Source of the DNA: Ascaris suum
Taxonomy: Eukaryota > Nematoda > Chromadorea > Rhabditida > Ascarididae
DNA: 64,000 nucleotides
Direction of reading: 5' to 3'
NCBI GenBank assembly: GCA_013433145.1
Contig: CM024169.1
Location: 992,001 to 1,056,000 of the forward strand
Notes under the pieces: model-generated
Seen by the model: the letters and a program-made list of their open reading frames with translations, nothing else
The model's database searches: none
What the model was told of the DNA's origin: nothing
Shown: one piece after another, positions 53,101 through 63,379 of the stretch
How positions within the stretch are numbered: position 1 is the stretch's first letter
Layout: the number at the start of each line of letters is the position of its first letter
Program-made: the position numbers and the translations under genes

Positions 53101-56100
53101 CGTATCGGAAGGGGTCATCGGAAGTGTTTTCGCGATTTCGCTTGACCATGGCTTTGTTTGCCGAGCGCTTACAATTCATGTAAGTAATTTAGAGCTTAAG
53201 ATTAATTTAAAGTGTACATCAAATTCCTCTCATAAACTTCTCACATCGTCCGTTGTTGTTTATTGATACATCTGATCGTAAAGAATGATTAATGGTATAT
53301 CTGTCGAAATTTTAATCTCATTCCATTGGAATTTATCCTGAAGATATGAGTTCATTCAAGAATTAGAGGTTTTTATAATCGTTTTACAAACTAATAAGAG
53401 TGAAATGAAGTTACCATTGTTGTAGCCAAATGGAAATGTTGATTTCAATTTGAAACATTCGTAATGTTCGATTGGATTTGCTAAAACGAAGCATATAAGA
53501 ATATGCAAATACCTACCTCTATGTATTTCATGCAAATTTCTGCGGATACATGTTCTTACGATGATTGTCTATGCATATTTCGCATAAATTTATCTCTACG
53601 TTATCGCTGTTTCAAATAATCGGCTATAAAGGCTACTGCTAAAGAATAAATATAAAATGCACCGCTAGATAGCCTGCAGCCATAGTTTCATCGCAAATAA
53701 TCGTTCTCTTTATGAATTACTCGATGGAACTGATCAAAATGAGGTGCACGTAAGTGGATGGTGACTTGATTGAATCTTCATAAATTATTCGATTTGGGCC
53801 TTTGCATGAACTGCTGAGTTAGCTCGATGTAGTTTTTTTTTTCACGATATGTGAATTTAGTCGATTAGACAATGAAGAGCAACTTAACTTAGCATGCAAA
53901 TTAGTGCATAGAGAGACGTGGACTAGCAATAGCATACAAATAGATATCTTAGAGTGCCATTTAAAGATTGCATAAATATGAATTTAATTTACTAAAAAAG
54001 TTTTCTTATCATTCATTTGCATAATCTCTTATCAATAGAAAATTTTGGGAGAAACCTATGAAACATCATTTAATTAATTTTTGAATATTCATAGAACCTG
54101 TTAATTAAATAGGTTAGGTTGCAAGCCAATTCCTATTTTTCTACTACTTCCCAAGAATTGCATCTCTCTTATGTTCTTTCTTTTTTGAAAATGATTTCTC
54201 CCTTTTTCCTAAAAATTAAAGGATTTCAATTTCTCAGTGTTTTTCTATGATCTAGTAAGTTTTGTGTTTTATCTTCGATTTTACTCTACTGCCCACTTTA
54301 AGTGTTTCAACCGAACAACAATGAACAACAATGCTGCATCTTGCATTTACTCACCTGTTAAGCATTCATTCCATGTTCCCTTTCTAGAACTTGCTAGTGT
54401 TTTATGAAACTCGCAATATATATGTTCCCTTGCTTTGCAGTAATATTTTGCTGTTCTTTCATTCGAGATTATCAGAGCTTATCAGCAAATATTCCGACGC
54501 TCTCTTCTTAATGTGAACTATATTTATGGGCATTTAAGGTAATGAACAAGTTTTTTTTCTTGATGAACTACGAGAAATTCATTTGTGCCAAAAAAACTTC
54601 TTCAATTCAGCGCATTCACAAATAATTTCACCTTAAGCTTTTGCGCTTTTGGCATATATCATATCGTATGATCATGATTGCATCCTCGAAAGTATTAAAA
54701 CGCCGATCCGAGTAAATTAGCAGTCACTGAATTTTAGGCACGTCGCAAAATTGGATCACGCTATTCACGTCGGATCACTCTCGTCCTACCATCGTTTGAT
54801 GGCTCAGCAGCAATTGATTTCGGTTGGATTTCAGCGAGTCTTCCTCAAACGGCTACTTTCACAATCGGCGACAAATTTCGTGCTCATGTGCCAACCGAGA
54901 GTGCTTCGAAACTCAACTACTTGGTATGCCTTTTTATCATTTATCATTTGAACTATATAGTGCAAGTATTATCAATTGTTTATCATCTTTTTATTATCAT
55001 CTCTTGCTATACCTTTCTCCCTTTAGCTCTAACAACTTCAAATCTCAACTGAATAGTTTGCTTACCATGTAGTGAAATTTTTTTTTTGCATGAAGATTGA
55101 TAAACATGAGGCTTTATTGCATAATACGAATCAAATTTCATCGCTAAACTTTCGTTCCTTCGAGATAAAACTAATAAATCGGCAAGAAGAATACACACCA
55201 CTTGGAATAGCTTGAAAGATAGCAAAAGAGAAGAGTAAATGTGAAGACATATCTCTGAAACACATCATCATAATGAGGGAATAATTTTTGTTGGGATACT
55301 TTGCGAGCTTAGCGAAAATGAGCCGCTTATTATTTTTTCAAGCAGCAGATTCAAGTGTGTATCCTTCTTTCTTGGCTCTATGATCAGAGAAAGTGCTGAA
55401 ATGCGAGTCGGATCGTGAAGCTATCAAAATCCATTCTTTCAAAATTTTCAAAAATGCATTAAAATACTTGAACACTTTTTAAGTACTTGAATAAAAAATA
55501 TTTTTTTTCTTTGCTCAATATCAGGTGGTATGCAATAGAGCTTCCATCGCGATAGCTGGTCGAGCTCGAGATGATGGTCTTATAAGTTTCGAAGTACGTG
55601 CGCATATGGTTCATCAGTGTGTGCTGTACGTATTCAGTATCGAAGATGACGTACGCACCGATATGCTACTCTTCTTTGTTGAGCAACGATGTCCGGTAAA
55701 ATGAAATACGTTTATTATGCATTCACTTCTATTTCTATTATACTCCTCGCTTTAATCGCCTCAGGCTATATCCTAATTGATGCTAGAACGAGCCGAGAAT
55801 TTGCATATTTTATTGACTTCCGGCTTTTATGAAAGGCCCGTATTTAATCGAAACTCTTTATGTTTGCTGAATGCGCGTATCAAAAATGAAGCACTTCTTA
55901 ATGAGTTATAAGACGTTGGTTGATTTTATATTCCGTTGAGAATTCCTTCTCGAAAAAACGAATTTGTACACCCCTCGTAATTGAGGGATGCGCAACTCTG
56001 AGAGCTAACTCTGAGTGGCCAAGTCATGAACTGACCCCGTAGTTGGCTTCGGTGTTGCGTAGCGGAGCCGACTCCTGACTTTAAAAGAAGTCAGATTTGC

Positions 56101-59100
56101 AGTTATTTTCTCTTTATCATCAGAGTCAATGGAGGGACGACTTCTTTGCTTCCTGGATTCGGCCTCAGAGTTACTAATTTTCTCTTTTTTAATCGTTTTT
56201 TTTTCATAGCAGCGAAAGCAAGATTCCAAACAGATAATAAACCTACTGGTATTGACTGGAATGCTTCAGCTCAAAGGTTTCAATTTTTGGAGCCAACTAG
56301 GAAATTGAAAATGTCTGATCATCTCGTGATCTAATCAGCTCATCAATGGCTTTAATGCTAATAGAGGCTTTTGATAACTTCTAGGCTTAACACTCAACTT
56401 GGGAATCTCCGTTTCTTTATGCAAGTAAACATTGCTCGTAGTAATTCTTATATTGTTATTATAGTTAATAATAAACCATACTTCAGTGGTAATATTGCTG
56501 TTATTGCTTGTGCTGGAGAATACCATAAAGAGTTAGCAGCACTGATTTTTCTTGCGCAGCTATTGATTAGTCTTAACACTAGCTCGCTAGATAATATCAG
56601 GATTACTGCTAAATAATACAGAACTTAACAATAGAACAAATTCAGGAACTGGTATATACACTACTTCTAACGATTATTGGTGCTAGCGAGCAACGTTCTT
56701 AATAATTGTTACTTTCCAAATAGTTTTTATCGCCGTAAATACTTTATCATCATTATCAGTGACCATCCGTGATGCTTCGTCTAACACTGTTAGTAATAGC
56801 GTGATAGCAATAACAGAAGCAGAAACACCTGCGGTGCAACTAAAAAAGACAGCCTTTTGCTCATTACAGGCTGATAGCTGTGAGTGTGCCAGTAGCAGTA
56901 GTTGTGGCTCTAGGTAATTAGACTCATTACCAATTAAGACTACTGTTACTGCTAATGTCATCACTAGTACCATTTATATTGCTAATGAATATTGGCGATC
57001 GTTGAAAGCTCGAGAATATATATTAGATTATCTAATACATACTAAATGTAGTAATAATATTATTATACAGCTCAATACAGTAATATTGCCTGGATTTCAT
57101 AGTATATAACATCATTAATAATCAGTAATAATTTACTTTTTCTTCATTTGTAATTCCATCTTTTATCTTTCAATAACTTTTTTTTTTAATTTGCCTTTTC
57201 TTCACTTAGAAAAAAAAAGTGCAACTAGTATGTTCATGCTCTATTTGGATAAAAGTGCAACTAATTTGTACTGTTTTCGAACAAAATGCATATCACTATG
57301 TTTCCACTGTACTTGGAAAAAATGCGCAACTATTTTGCTTACGCTCAATTCATAAAAATATAACTAATGTGCCTATACTATCTCTAAAAAATGTGCACTT
57401 TAATATACACTTTACTTACTATACTATACTTAATTATACTTAATATTTACTATACTTAATTATAAGATAATATATTCACAACACTATGCAACCAATGGAT
57501 TTGCATTAAATTTGGCGAAATATAAAAAACGTGCAAGTAATGAATGGATTTGAGGTATATCTAGATAGAGTTCAACTAGTGGTTTTTGTATTGGATTTGC
57601 ATAGAGCTTGGCGAGTAAGTTTATAATGAATTTAGAAACTGCAATTCTAGGCTTATATTCTACTTGCAAGAAATGCAACTTATTGCTTTGTAATTTACTT
57701 TCTATATAACAGTATCGTTAGGAGGATTAAAGATTGTAGTGCATTTTAAAATGCATATGAGTGCAACTATTGAACATCACTGAAATTGAACAATAACTCC
57801 GGTCGATCTACTATAAATTTTCGATGATAAAGCATTACTGGAAGGGGTCGTATTGAACGTCAACCTTTTTTTTGAAATGACCTGAAATTTGCGTAAACAA
57901 TAATTGTGCCTTTATAAGAATAAGCCTTCCTTCTTATAAAGGCTCACTAAAATAACTCTGCATTTATAAGAATTTCACGGAATTGCGTTTTCGCTATTCA
58001 TGTCTAAATAGAAATGCCTCCAATGTGCATTAATGGGAATATATAGTAAGAGGATGATAAGCGCTCGTTGTGAACATGATTGCAACGGAGAAGCAGATAG
58101 ACGTTATTCCGCCGGAAGTTATCATTTTATTGGCTTAAATTTAACTTGAAAATATTTTCCGCAAGTGTGTTCCGCATCCGCAGCTTTTCGCTTTCCTTAA
58201 GTATTACGATCGTATCATGCACAGCAAGCAAATTACTCACTATGCTATAACGAAACTAAGTGTTTTGGCTATTGTTAGTGCAAATGAAGGATCATCGAAG
58301 CGTTCTTTTACAAGACTCTCTTCCAGTATTCATTGTCGGTCTCGAAAGCTACAATAACTCCAGGAGAAACTATCAATGTATCTCTACGAGGTGCTCCATA
58401 TGGCCTTGCTACGCTATCTGCTATCGATCAACGAATGTACGCACTTTTGGAGGTAATCTTCGACAATAAATTCTATACGTTTCGTTCAGAAATCAATAGT
58501 AAAATTTCTTATTAAGCTTCTATTAGATTATATGCACATCTTTTGCTATTGTATGCGTTTGTAGACTGATATCTTCCTGTATTACCACTTGTGAGAGGCG
58601 CTGTGATGATGATGTCCTGCTTCGACTGGAAAATTGTGGAATTTAGTGCTACAGTTCGCAGCGGATAGTGACATGTAATAGCCTTGCTGTTTCCCGTGCT
58701 GATGCAACTTCCAGAAGTTTTGAATACTAACGGCACTGACATATTTTCTATGCATTTGCACCCCACCTAGCTTCATTTTATGTTGATTGACTTGTAGATA
58801 GCCGAAAAGGTGTGCTGCTGGGGGTTGATCTCCACATTTGCAGTCTTCATCATTGGTCGATCCGGTGAATGTCAGAAAAAGACTGCAATGAAACTTCCGC
58901 ATTAATACATTCATATTTTAGCTGAAATAATTGATCATGCAAGTCAGCTACCAAACATCTATCCACTAAAAGTTTGATTTTCCCTTTTTTCTTATGCTGA
59001 CTGGAAATAAGTGCAACTCGCCCCCCTACCGGAAATAAATGCAATATTTCAGATGCATTTTACATTTGTAACCTTGTTTAAAGTCGATGAAATAATTTTA

Positions 59101-62100
59101 GAGCTAACAATGAGCTTATATTTTAATATATACTATACTCTCAAATTTTGCATCTTTCAAATTCTTCGGTTCAAACTTTTGAACGGACACCTATGTGTTT
59201 TCATAAATATGATCATATAATGATGCTTTTTATAGGCAAATATCTAAAAAGATCGAATCTTTCGTAGCAAATATCTACATCCAATTGGATTATTTAAAAT
59301 ATGAATAAATTTTTTTGCTAATATCATATTATTTACTCACAATTTAGGAAAATGCTTGTTCTTCGTAGTGAAGTTACAAATCACTCATATCGTGCTCTAG
59401 TGACAATATTCTCTGATATATTAGCGTTATTATACTTGTAAATTTTATTTCTCTAGCGTCTTTTGATTATTTGTTGCTGAATAATTTGCTATACGTGTTC
59501 AATTTAAGAAACTTTTTGTTCTCTAACGCAATGGATGATTGATCGACTAAATAAAGTAATCGGTCTAAACGGATAGCCGAATTCTCTTGATTGAGCTTAC
59601 TAAATTCCTATTTTACTGCATTTTTGCTATATATTCTGTAAGAAATCAACTAAATTATGCTCCACTATGAGAATTGCATCACTAAAAAATTGTTCAGTTT
59701 AAAGAACTAAACGAAACTGCATGAATACTATTCGTATCACTCATAAAGGATGAATTTATTAGCCATAGAGATTAATCATCGACCAACTATAGATCAGTCA
59801 TATTCGCATCACATGCGGTAGTAAATGCATAGCGCAGTAAGCCGCGATAAGCATTGGACGAGAACAGAATTCGAGTAAGCAATCGAGTGGATTAGAATAT
59901 TTGCAACCGGTGGGGAGCACCTTTTCAGACAAATAAACTATTCATCTAAAATTGCTATACACGTTGTGCTAACGCAAAATTAAATCGAAAACGTCTCTCA
60001 TTTAATAAATCGATTTTCTATAGAGGTCGTTTTCGCTCATTTCGTGCCATCCGGAGAGTATTTTCTATTTATTTTAATATTATCTTTTTAATCCGGAGAG
60101 TATTAAAACTTTAGAAGGTTTTAGTATATATTATCTTCACATTATGGGATATGGTTAATGAAAGCTGCTAAACACTTATACAGTCTATATTTCAATTAAT
60201 TCCAACATCTTTTCGAGCATTCATCACTTCTGAGAAATATTTCGAGCGTCGTTCAATGAATAATTTAATGCTATACATTAAGGCATTTTCATCGGTATCA
60301 TCGATCTACTGTTGGGATTTGTCATTCTTCGACAAACCGGAGCTAAAGGACGATCAAGCTCGATTTCTCAATTTTTTAGACGCTCAAGCGCTTATTGATT
60401 CATTCAGTATGTTTGCCTTATCTGAAATCTTCGATAACGCAGTTCTGTACGATTAAATCTGGAACATGTTGATGAAAAGTAATATCGAATCCAGAAATTG
60501 CCATGAGTGTCTTATATGCTTTTCACGGGTATAGGAATGACGGATAACGAGCCATAAAACAACGACGAGCCTTTAAAAAAAAGCGTTACTTCGATGAGAA
60601 ATTCACACATTTTGTTTTGAAATAATGAGAAGGCATAAAATTTCAAATCATACGCATCTTACCTGGATTATTTCCGGATATGGGATCGTTACAGCAAACG
60701 TAATGAACTCTATTCTACGATTACCATAAAAGTTCCCATCCGTCGCATAACACGTTACAATTTTCATAGCAAGACAACCTAATATCCCATAGAATTCCTG
60801 GTAGATAATATGTACACTTTTTGTGATGACAACATAAGATGCTGAAACGTTAGTATTTAGTACATTAGTATTAGTATTTAGTAGGAATATAATTATTTCT
60901 GTTGTAGTGAATTTTGTTTTCGTCAGCAATAATAATGAAAGCCTAAGAACGATCATCATAAGGCTTATTACATGTATTACTTTTTGGAGTAATTATTTGA
61001 TAGTGTTGCCATACTGTATTGCCTCAAATGTAATTCCGAAAAGCTTCAAGCTTCTGGAGTTTTCCATCGGTGCTTTATTGAGACGAGGTTTTTTTTTTCT
61101 TCCCAAAATCTACCATTTTTTAGCTTTGTAATGAGATAGGAACGGATTTCATTCGAGGATAGAGTGCAGCTATGCATCTAAAGTGCACGAGAAGATTTGT
61201 TAAAGGAGAGGATTCAGTGAGGAAGGAATCTACGTAGGCTTTTACTTAAATTCTATGTAAAGCACTCTTAGAACATCCAAGGAAATGCTTAAGAGCCGAA
61301 ACAATAACAAAGCGAAATCCGTAACAGACGACACTGCAGACAATGTGAGGGGATGGCGATAATAAGAACTACTGAACATATTTAAGCGGTCTAAGTGGTA
61401 ATAGCTAGCAGGAAAGAAACGAATCGGACGCCATCAATGAAAATCATCACGAAAAGCGGATTCAGCAATTGAGAAAAACAAGCTGATTGCAGTTGCTTCA
61501 AATTGCTTTGGCGCTTATTCGTTTAGTCATCGGTTTTCGCTGTCGATCGCCTTCTGCTAATCTGAAAGGGATTAATGCATACCTAAAGCTACCATCTTTA
61601 TTAGATTTCTTGATTCGTTCAAGAACTCATTTAACCGGCAGTTGCAAAATTCGACATTTCTACGGCTTTCATCATATTATTTATGCATTACAGGTCATCG
61701 ATAAAACTATCAGTTATAGAGGTCATCGATAAACCTTTCAATTATAAAGGTTATCAAAAAACCTATCAACTACGTTCCAACAAGAGAATATAATACAGCT
61801 GTTATTATCAATATTTTTTTTTTCATTTAGGTGGTTTATGTCACGAGGCTGGCATACTATTGCTTCAACATTTGAAAGAATGTCCCACAATGGAGAATAG
61901 TCCTTCGCTCGTTTCGAATCAATGTATGGAGACAATGGTGCATGCTTGTGATCATACTCTTCCTCCAACATGTTCGTATTTCTCTTTTTGATATTTTTAT
62001 ATTTCACTTTTCAATGAGCTATTTCCTCATCATTAGAGAAGGGAAAAAGAAGGTAGATTTGAAAAAATTCAATGAAAAACCGCCAGACGCATGTCTTCTT

Positions 62101-63379
62101 GTTGTTGTGTCCTTGTTCGTTTTGTGCAAATGATTTTATTAAAAAGCACAACATCACAATAACTCGCGTGATAGGCTTCCCCAGTTATCCTTCACGACGT
62201 TTGCGTTTCATATTTGCAAACCATTTTGAAGGCAGCATCAAAAATTGTTCGCATAGGTGTGATTTGACGCATATGTATTACCTGAATTCAGAAAAGTTGC
62301 AGCAAGTACTGTATGCGATCGGAAGAGTGATGCGTGCGAGACGATTAAATTAGCTGGTATGGCGCCCCAGTTTCAACGCGTTCTAGTTCATGCTCCACTG
62401 GAGCAAATGAGAGCAAGTCTAGATGACTCAAAGGCCCGGAAAAGAGAAAGGAGACCACCACTAAGAATACGAGAGTTCTTTCCCGAAGTGTGGCTCTTTG
62501 ATGACTTCCTTCTCGGGTTTGTTATTAGCTCTTTGATGACTTCCTACTTCCATTGAACTGATAAGTATGGTTATGCTAAACTTAAGGTTGTGCTGTACGA
62601 TAAACTTAATGATATGCTGGAATAACAAAGTATATTCTATTAAGTGTTTTCTCTGTGTGCTCGTGGTAAGACGCTTAATAACGCATCTGTCAAATAGTGT
62701 GCGCCTAGGTAATTTGCCTCTCGAGCGTGCCGAAATTTCCGCACGCAGAGACCCGACAGTTAATGTGCCGATGTAAGCGGTCTGTGACTTCTGGACATTT
62801 TCGCTATCAATCTTGTTTCCGTGCTTTTTTGATAACGATGTTACGAGAGGGTGATTCTTCTGTGTCAGAAGGTCTAGGTTCGATGTTTCATTTGTATGCG
62901 AATGTATATTTTTGTATCAGTAATGCTTCAGTGTCTTCTAGATTATGTGGCATCACGTTTAAAAGAATAGCATGATTAGGTACTGAAATGACCATTTCTA
63001 CCGATTGAAAAAGGAGAGCGAGCAATGAACTATACATATTGTGATGACTTTGTTCATTAAAATTTTCCCCGAGTTATTAGATTTTGGAAATTCTTTGCTG
63101 ACTAAATTGTTTTGCCGTAAATTTCATGTTCCAACGTCTTTAAGAAGGGAAGGACGTAAAACGTTGAAATTAAATGCGCCCGACTCAGTGACGCAATGGG
63201 CACTCAGCTCTTCGTTATGGGCTTCGGGCGATTTCGATACATGTTCTCCGAAAGCGGCTACTGTTACCAGTGTGAAAGATCTCTTTATCAGTGTTGAATT
63301 GCCCACTCATGTCTATGTGAACGAGACGATCACTGCTCGAGTCACTGTGAGTGCAGAAAATATCGATGAGGAAAAACTG
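49885..63379 (+). CDS. Alpha-2-macroglobulin / thioester-containing protein (A2M/TEP family), partial: MG3 to MG7 and onward
   Basis: Gene span. Placed exons: 49885-50100, 50397-50453, 53051-53179, 54738-54923, 55525-55695, 58327-58452 (or to 58498), 61831-61975, 62185-62305, 62371-62516, 63145-63379. The order of motifs matches the family: PGFK at the MG3/4 turn, ATFTIGDKFRAHV (MG5), PGETINVSL and AIDQ (MG6), AGILLL plus Cys (after the MG6 insert), REFFPEVW then APDSVTQW (MG7) and the following ELPTHVYVNETI. Family members are secreted; they trap proteases after bait cleavage or bind targets through an internal thioester. The thioester domain and C-terminus lie to the right of the window; signal peptide, MG1 and MG2 were not found to the left. 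Exons are clearly GC-richer than introns. Introns range from 65 bases to 3.3 kb. Confidence 0.88.
50397..50453 (+). CDS. TEP exon: MG4 linker (short)
   Basis: Nineteen codons, acceptor agcattcag, donor gtgggt, phase 0 both ends: CKECEDEDRNDNHNLTLKK. It fills the short gap expected between the MG4 start and the next exon, and carries two Cys and an N-L-T sequon. An acidic loop is plausible here, but the exon is small and rests on phase and splice sites. Confidence 0.55.
50454..53050 (+). other. TEP intron, 2.6 kb
   Basis: AT-rich with poly-A/T runs. Two open stretches (50793-51083, 51523-51792) have no splice support or motif. A poly-G run with GGGTGGGG-type flanks lies at 52915-52945. Confidence 0.6.
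52905..52945. repeat. Poly-G and GGGGTGGTGGGG tract
   Basis: About 17 G plus several further G-runs on the plus strand: a strong G-quadruplex candidate, 105 bases upstream of a TEP exon. Confidence 0.85.
53051..53179 (+). CDS. TEP exon: MG4
   Basis: Forty-three codons, acceptor gcgtctacag, strong donor gtaagt, phase 0 both ends. TPIVSEGVIGSVFAISLDHG matches the family pattern in which a Gly-containing turn and a beta strand follow the MG4 insertion. Three Cys (CVC near the start, one near the end). Confidence 0.78.
53180..54737 (+). other. TEP intron, 1.6 kb
   Basis: AT-rich; nothing else recognised. Confidence 0.6.
54738..54923 (+). CDS. TEP exon: MG4 end and MG5 start
   Basis: Sixty-two codons, acceptor gaattttag, donor gtatgc, phase 0 both ends. 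A polybasic start (ARRKIGSRYSRR) is followed by hydrophobic strands and ATFTIGDKFRAHVPTES, the G-D-x-(V/F) strand typical of MG5. The frame is not the one giving the longest open stretch here, but it is the one that fits both neighbours. Confidence 0.85.
55525..55695 (+). CDS. TEP exon: MG5
   Basis: Fifty-seven codons, acceptor caatatcag, donor gtaaaa, phase 0 both ends. VVCNRASIAIAGRARDDG and SIEDDVRTDMLLFFVEQRCP follow the family's Y-x-V-x-(S/A)-R-G and D-x-(R/K)-x-D patterns. Two Cys frame the segment after the first strand and at the end. Confidence 0.87.
57211..57410. repeat. Degenerate ~33-bp minisatellite, about six units
   Basis: Units begin AAAA(A)-TGCAACTA or a decayed form of it, followed by a T/C-rich part ending TTGGA/TTCAT/TCTCT; spacing 32-40 bases. 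Similar AAGTGCAACT words recur at about 57750 and 59005. Confidence 0.55.
57908..57943. repeat. Perfect 13-bp hairpin, 10-base loop
   Basis: GCCTTTATAAGAA at 57908-57920 and its exact reverse complement at 57931-57943, in a TEP intron. Confidence 0.92.
58327..58452 (+). CDS. TEP exon: MG6 start with AIDQ motif
   Basis: Acceptor ctcttccag, phase 0. KATITPGETINVSLRGAP followed by LATLSAIDQRMYALLE matches the family's PGE...V/I strand and the A-V/I-D-Q/K motif of MG6. Two 3' ends are possible. The donor gtaatc at 58453 is good but phase 0, and would need another exon before the phase 1 exon at 61831. The weaker gtaaaa at 58499 is phase 1 and joins 61831 directly, adding about 15 residues. Confidence 0.87.
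58560..59044 (-). pseudogene. Antisense coding-like relic in the TEP intron (frame-broken)
   Basis: On the minus strand, coding-like sequence runs through three frames in turn: about 59044-58880 (includes LLVDRCLVADLHDQLFQLKY), then 58890-58770 (TNDEDCKCGDQPPAAHLFGY), then 58765-58565 (GCKCIENMSVPLVFKTSGSC). The second break lies at a run of four G, where one base fewer would restore the frame; it could also be a sequencing error. Cys-rich, unrecognised. A decayed intron-less copy or a chance composition effect are both possible. Confidence 0.25.
60256..60456 (+). CDS. Candidate coding stretch in the TEP MG6 gap (uncertain)
   Basis: An open, acidic, well-mixed frame including FFDKPELKDDQARFLNFLDA. 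It lies where an MG6 insert exon could be expected, but no donor/acceptor pair gave phases fitting both 58452 and 61831. Confidence 0.2.
   Translation: MNNLMLYIKAFSSVSSIYCWDLSFFDKPELKDDQARFLNFLDAQALIDSFSMFALSEIFDNAVLYD
61497..61692 (+). CDS. Candidate exon in the TEP MG6 gap (uncertain)
   Basis: Acceptor gctgattgcag followed by 65 open codons starting LLQIALALIRLVIG and ending IIYALQ before gtcatc. Phase 0 in, but phase 0 out does not fit the exon at 61831; an inner donor after LVIG would give phase 1. No family motif. Confidence 0.18.
61690..61775. repeat. Imperfect ~28-bp tandem triplicate
   Basis: AGGTCATCGATAAAACTATC, AGGTCATCGATAAACCTTTC and AGGTTATCAAAAAACCTATC each begin a unit of about 28 bases. 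Confidence 0.8.
61831..61975 (+). CDS. TEP exon: post-insert MG6 segment, Cys-rich
   Basis: Acceptor ttcatttag; two bases finish a codon (phase 1 in), then 47 codons, ending phase 2 at donor gtattt. GLCHEAGILLLQHLKECP matches the family's (D/E)-x-G-L/I...Cys element just before the bait region. Five Cys in 48 residues. Confidence 0.65.
62185..62305 (+). CDS. TEP exon: bait-region segment
   Basis: Acceptor gcttccccag; one base completes the previous codon, then 40 codons to donor gtactg (phase 0). Contains two Cys (NCSHRC) and no conserved motif, as expected for the variable bait region. Supported by phase agreement with both neighbours; the intron after it is only 65 bases. Confidence 0.5.
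62371..62516 (+). CDS. TEP exon: bait end and MG7 start
   Basis: Acceptor gcgccccag, phase 0 in; ends phase 2 at CTCGG/gtttgt. A polybasic stretch KARKRERR (62431-62454) is followed by RIREFFPEVWLFDDFLL, the family's R-(K/E)-x-FPE-x-W MG7 motif. Splicing to 63145 gives exactly the spacing I expect between this motif and APDSVTQW. RERR fits a furin-type R-X-R-R site. Confidence 0.85.
62517..63144 (+). other. TEP intron, 0.63 kb, starting with a copy of the exon end
   Basis: GCTCTTTGATGACTTCCT of the exon (62493-62510) is repeated at 62528-62545 inside the intron. Otherwise no feature; an open plus-strand stretch at 62727-62975 is unremarkable. Confidence 0.75.
63145..63379 (+). CDS. TEP exon: MG7 with APDSVTQW motif
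   Basis: Acceptor gtctttaag; one base completes a Gly codon, then 78 codons to donor gttagt (phase 0). APDSVTQWALSSSLWASG is the family's (P/A)-P-D-(S/T)-(V/I)-T-x-W element, followed by a Cys-containing segment and FISVELPTHVYVNETI, the usual strand before the next domain, with an N-E-T sequon. Confidence 0.88.

Larger units (their letters stand above)
55696..58326 (+). other. TEP intron, 2.6 kb, repeat-bearing
   Basis: Holds a cryptically simple stretch (56340-57120), a degenerate ~33-bp minisatellite (57211-57410) and a perfect hairpin (57908-57943). Open frames on both strands near 56.4-57.0 kb come from the simple sequence. Confidence 0.6.

Noticed and set aside
55747..55910. Possible TEP exon directly after 55695
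   Set aside because: The acceptor-like ctcag is followed by stops in the required frame, and 55695 joins 58327 cleanly.
56683..56973. 96-codon minus frame in a TEP intron
   Set aside because: Built from simple ACT/GTT-type triplets; the opposite strand is equally open.
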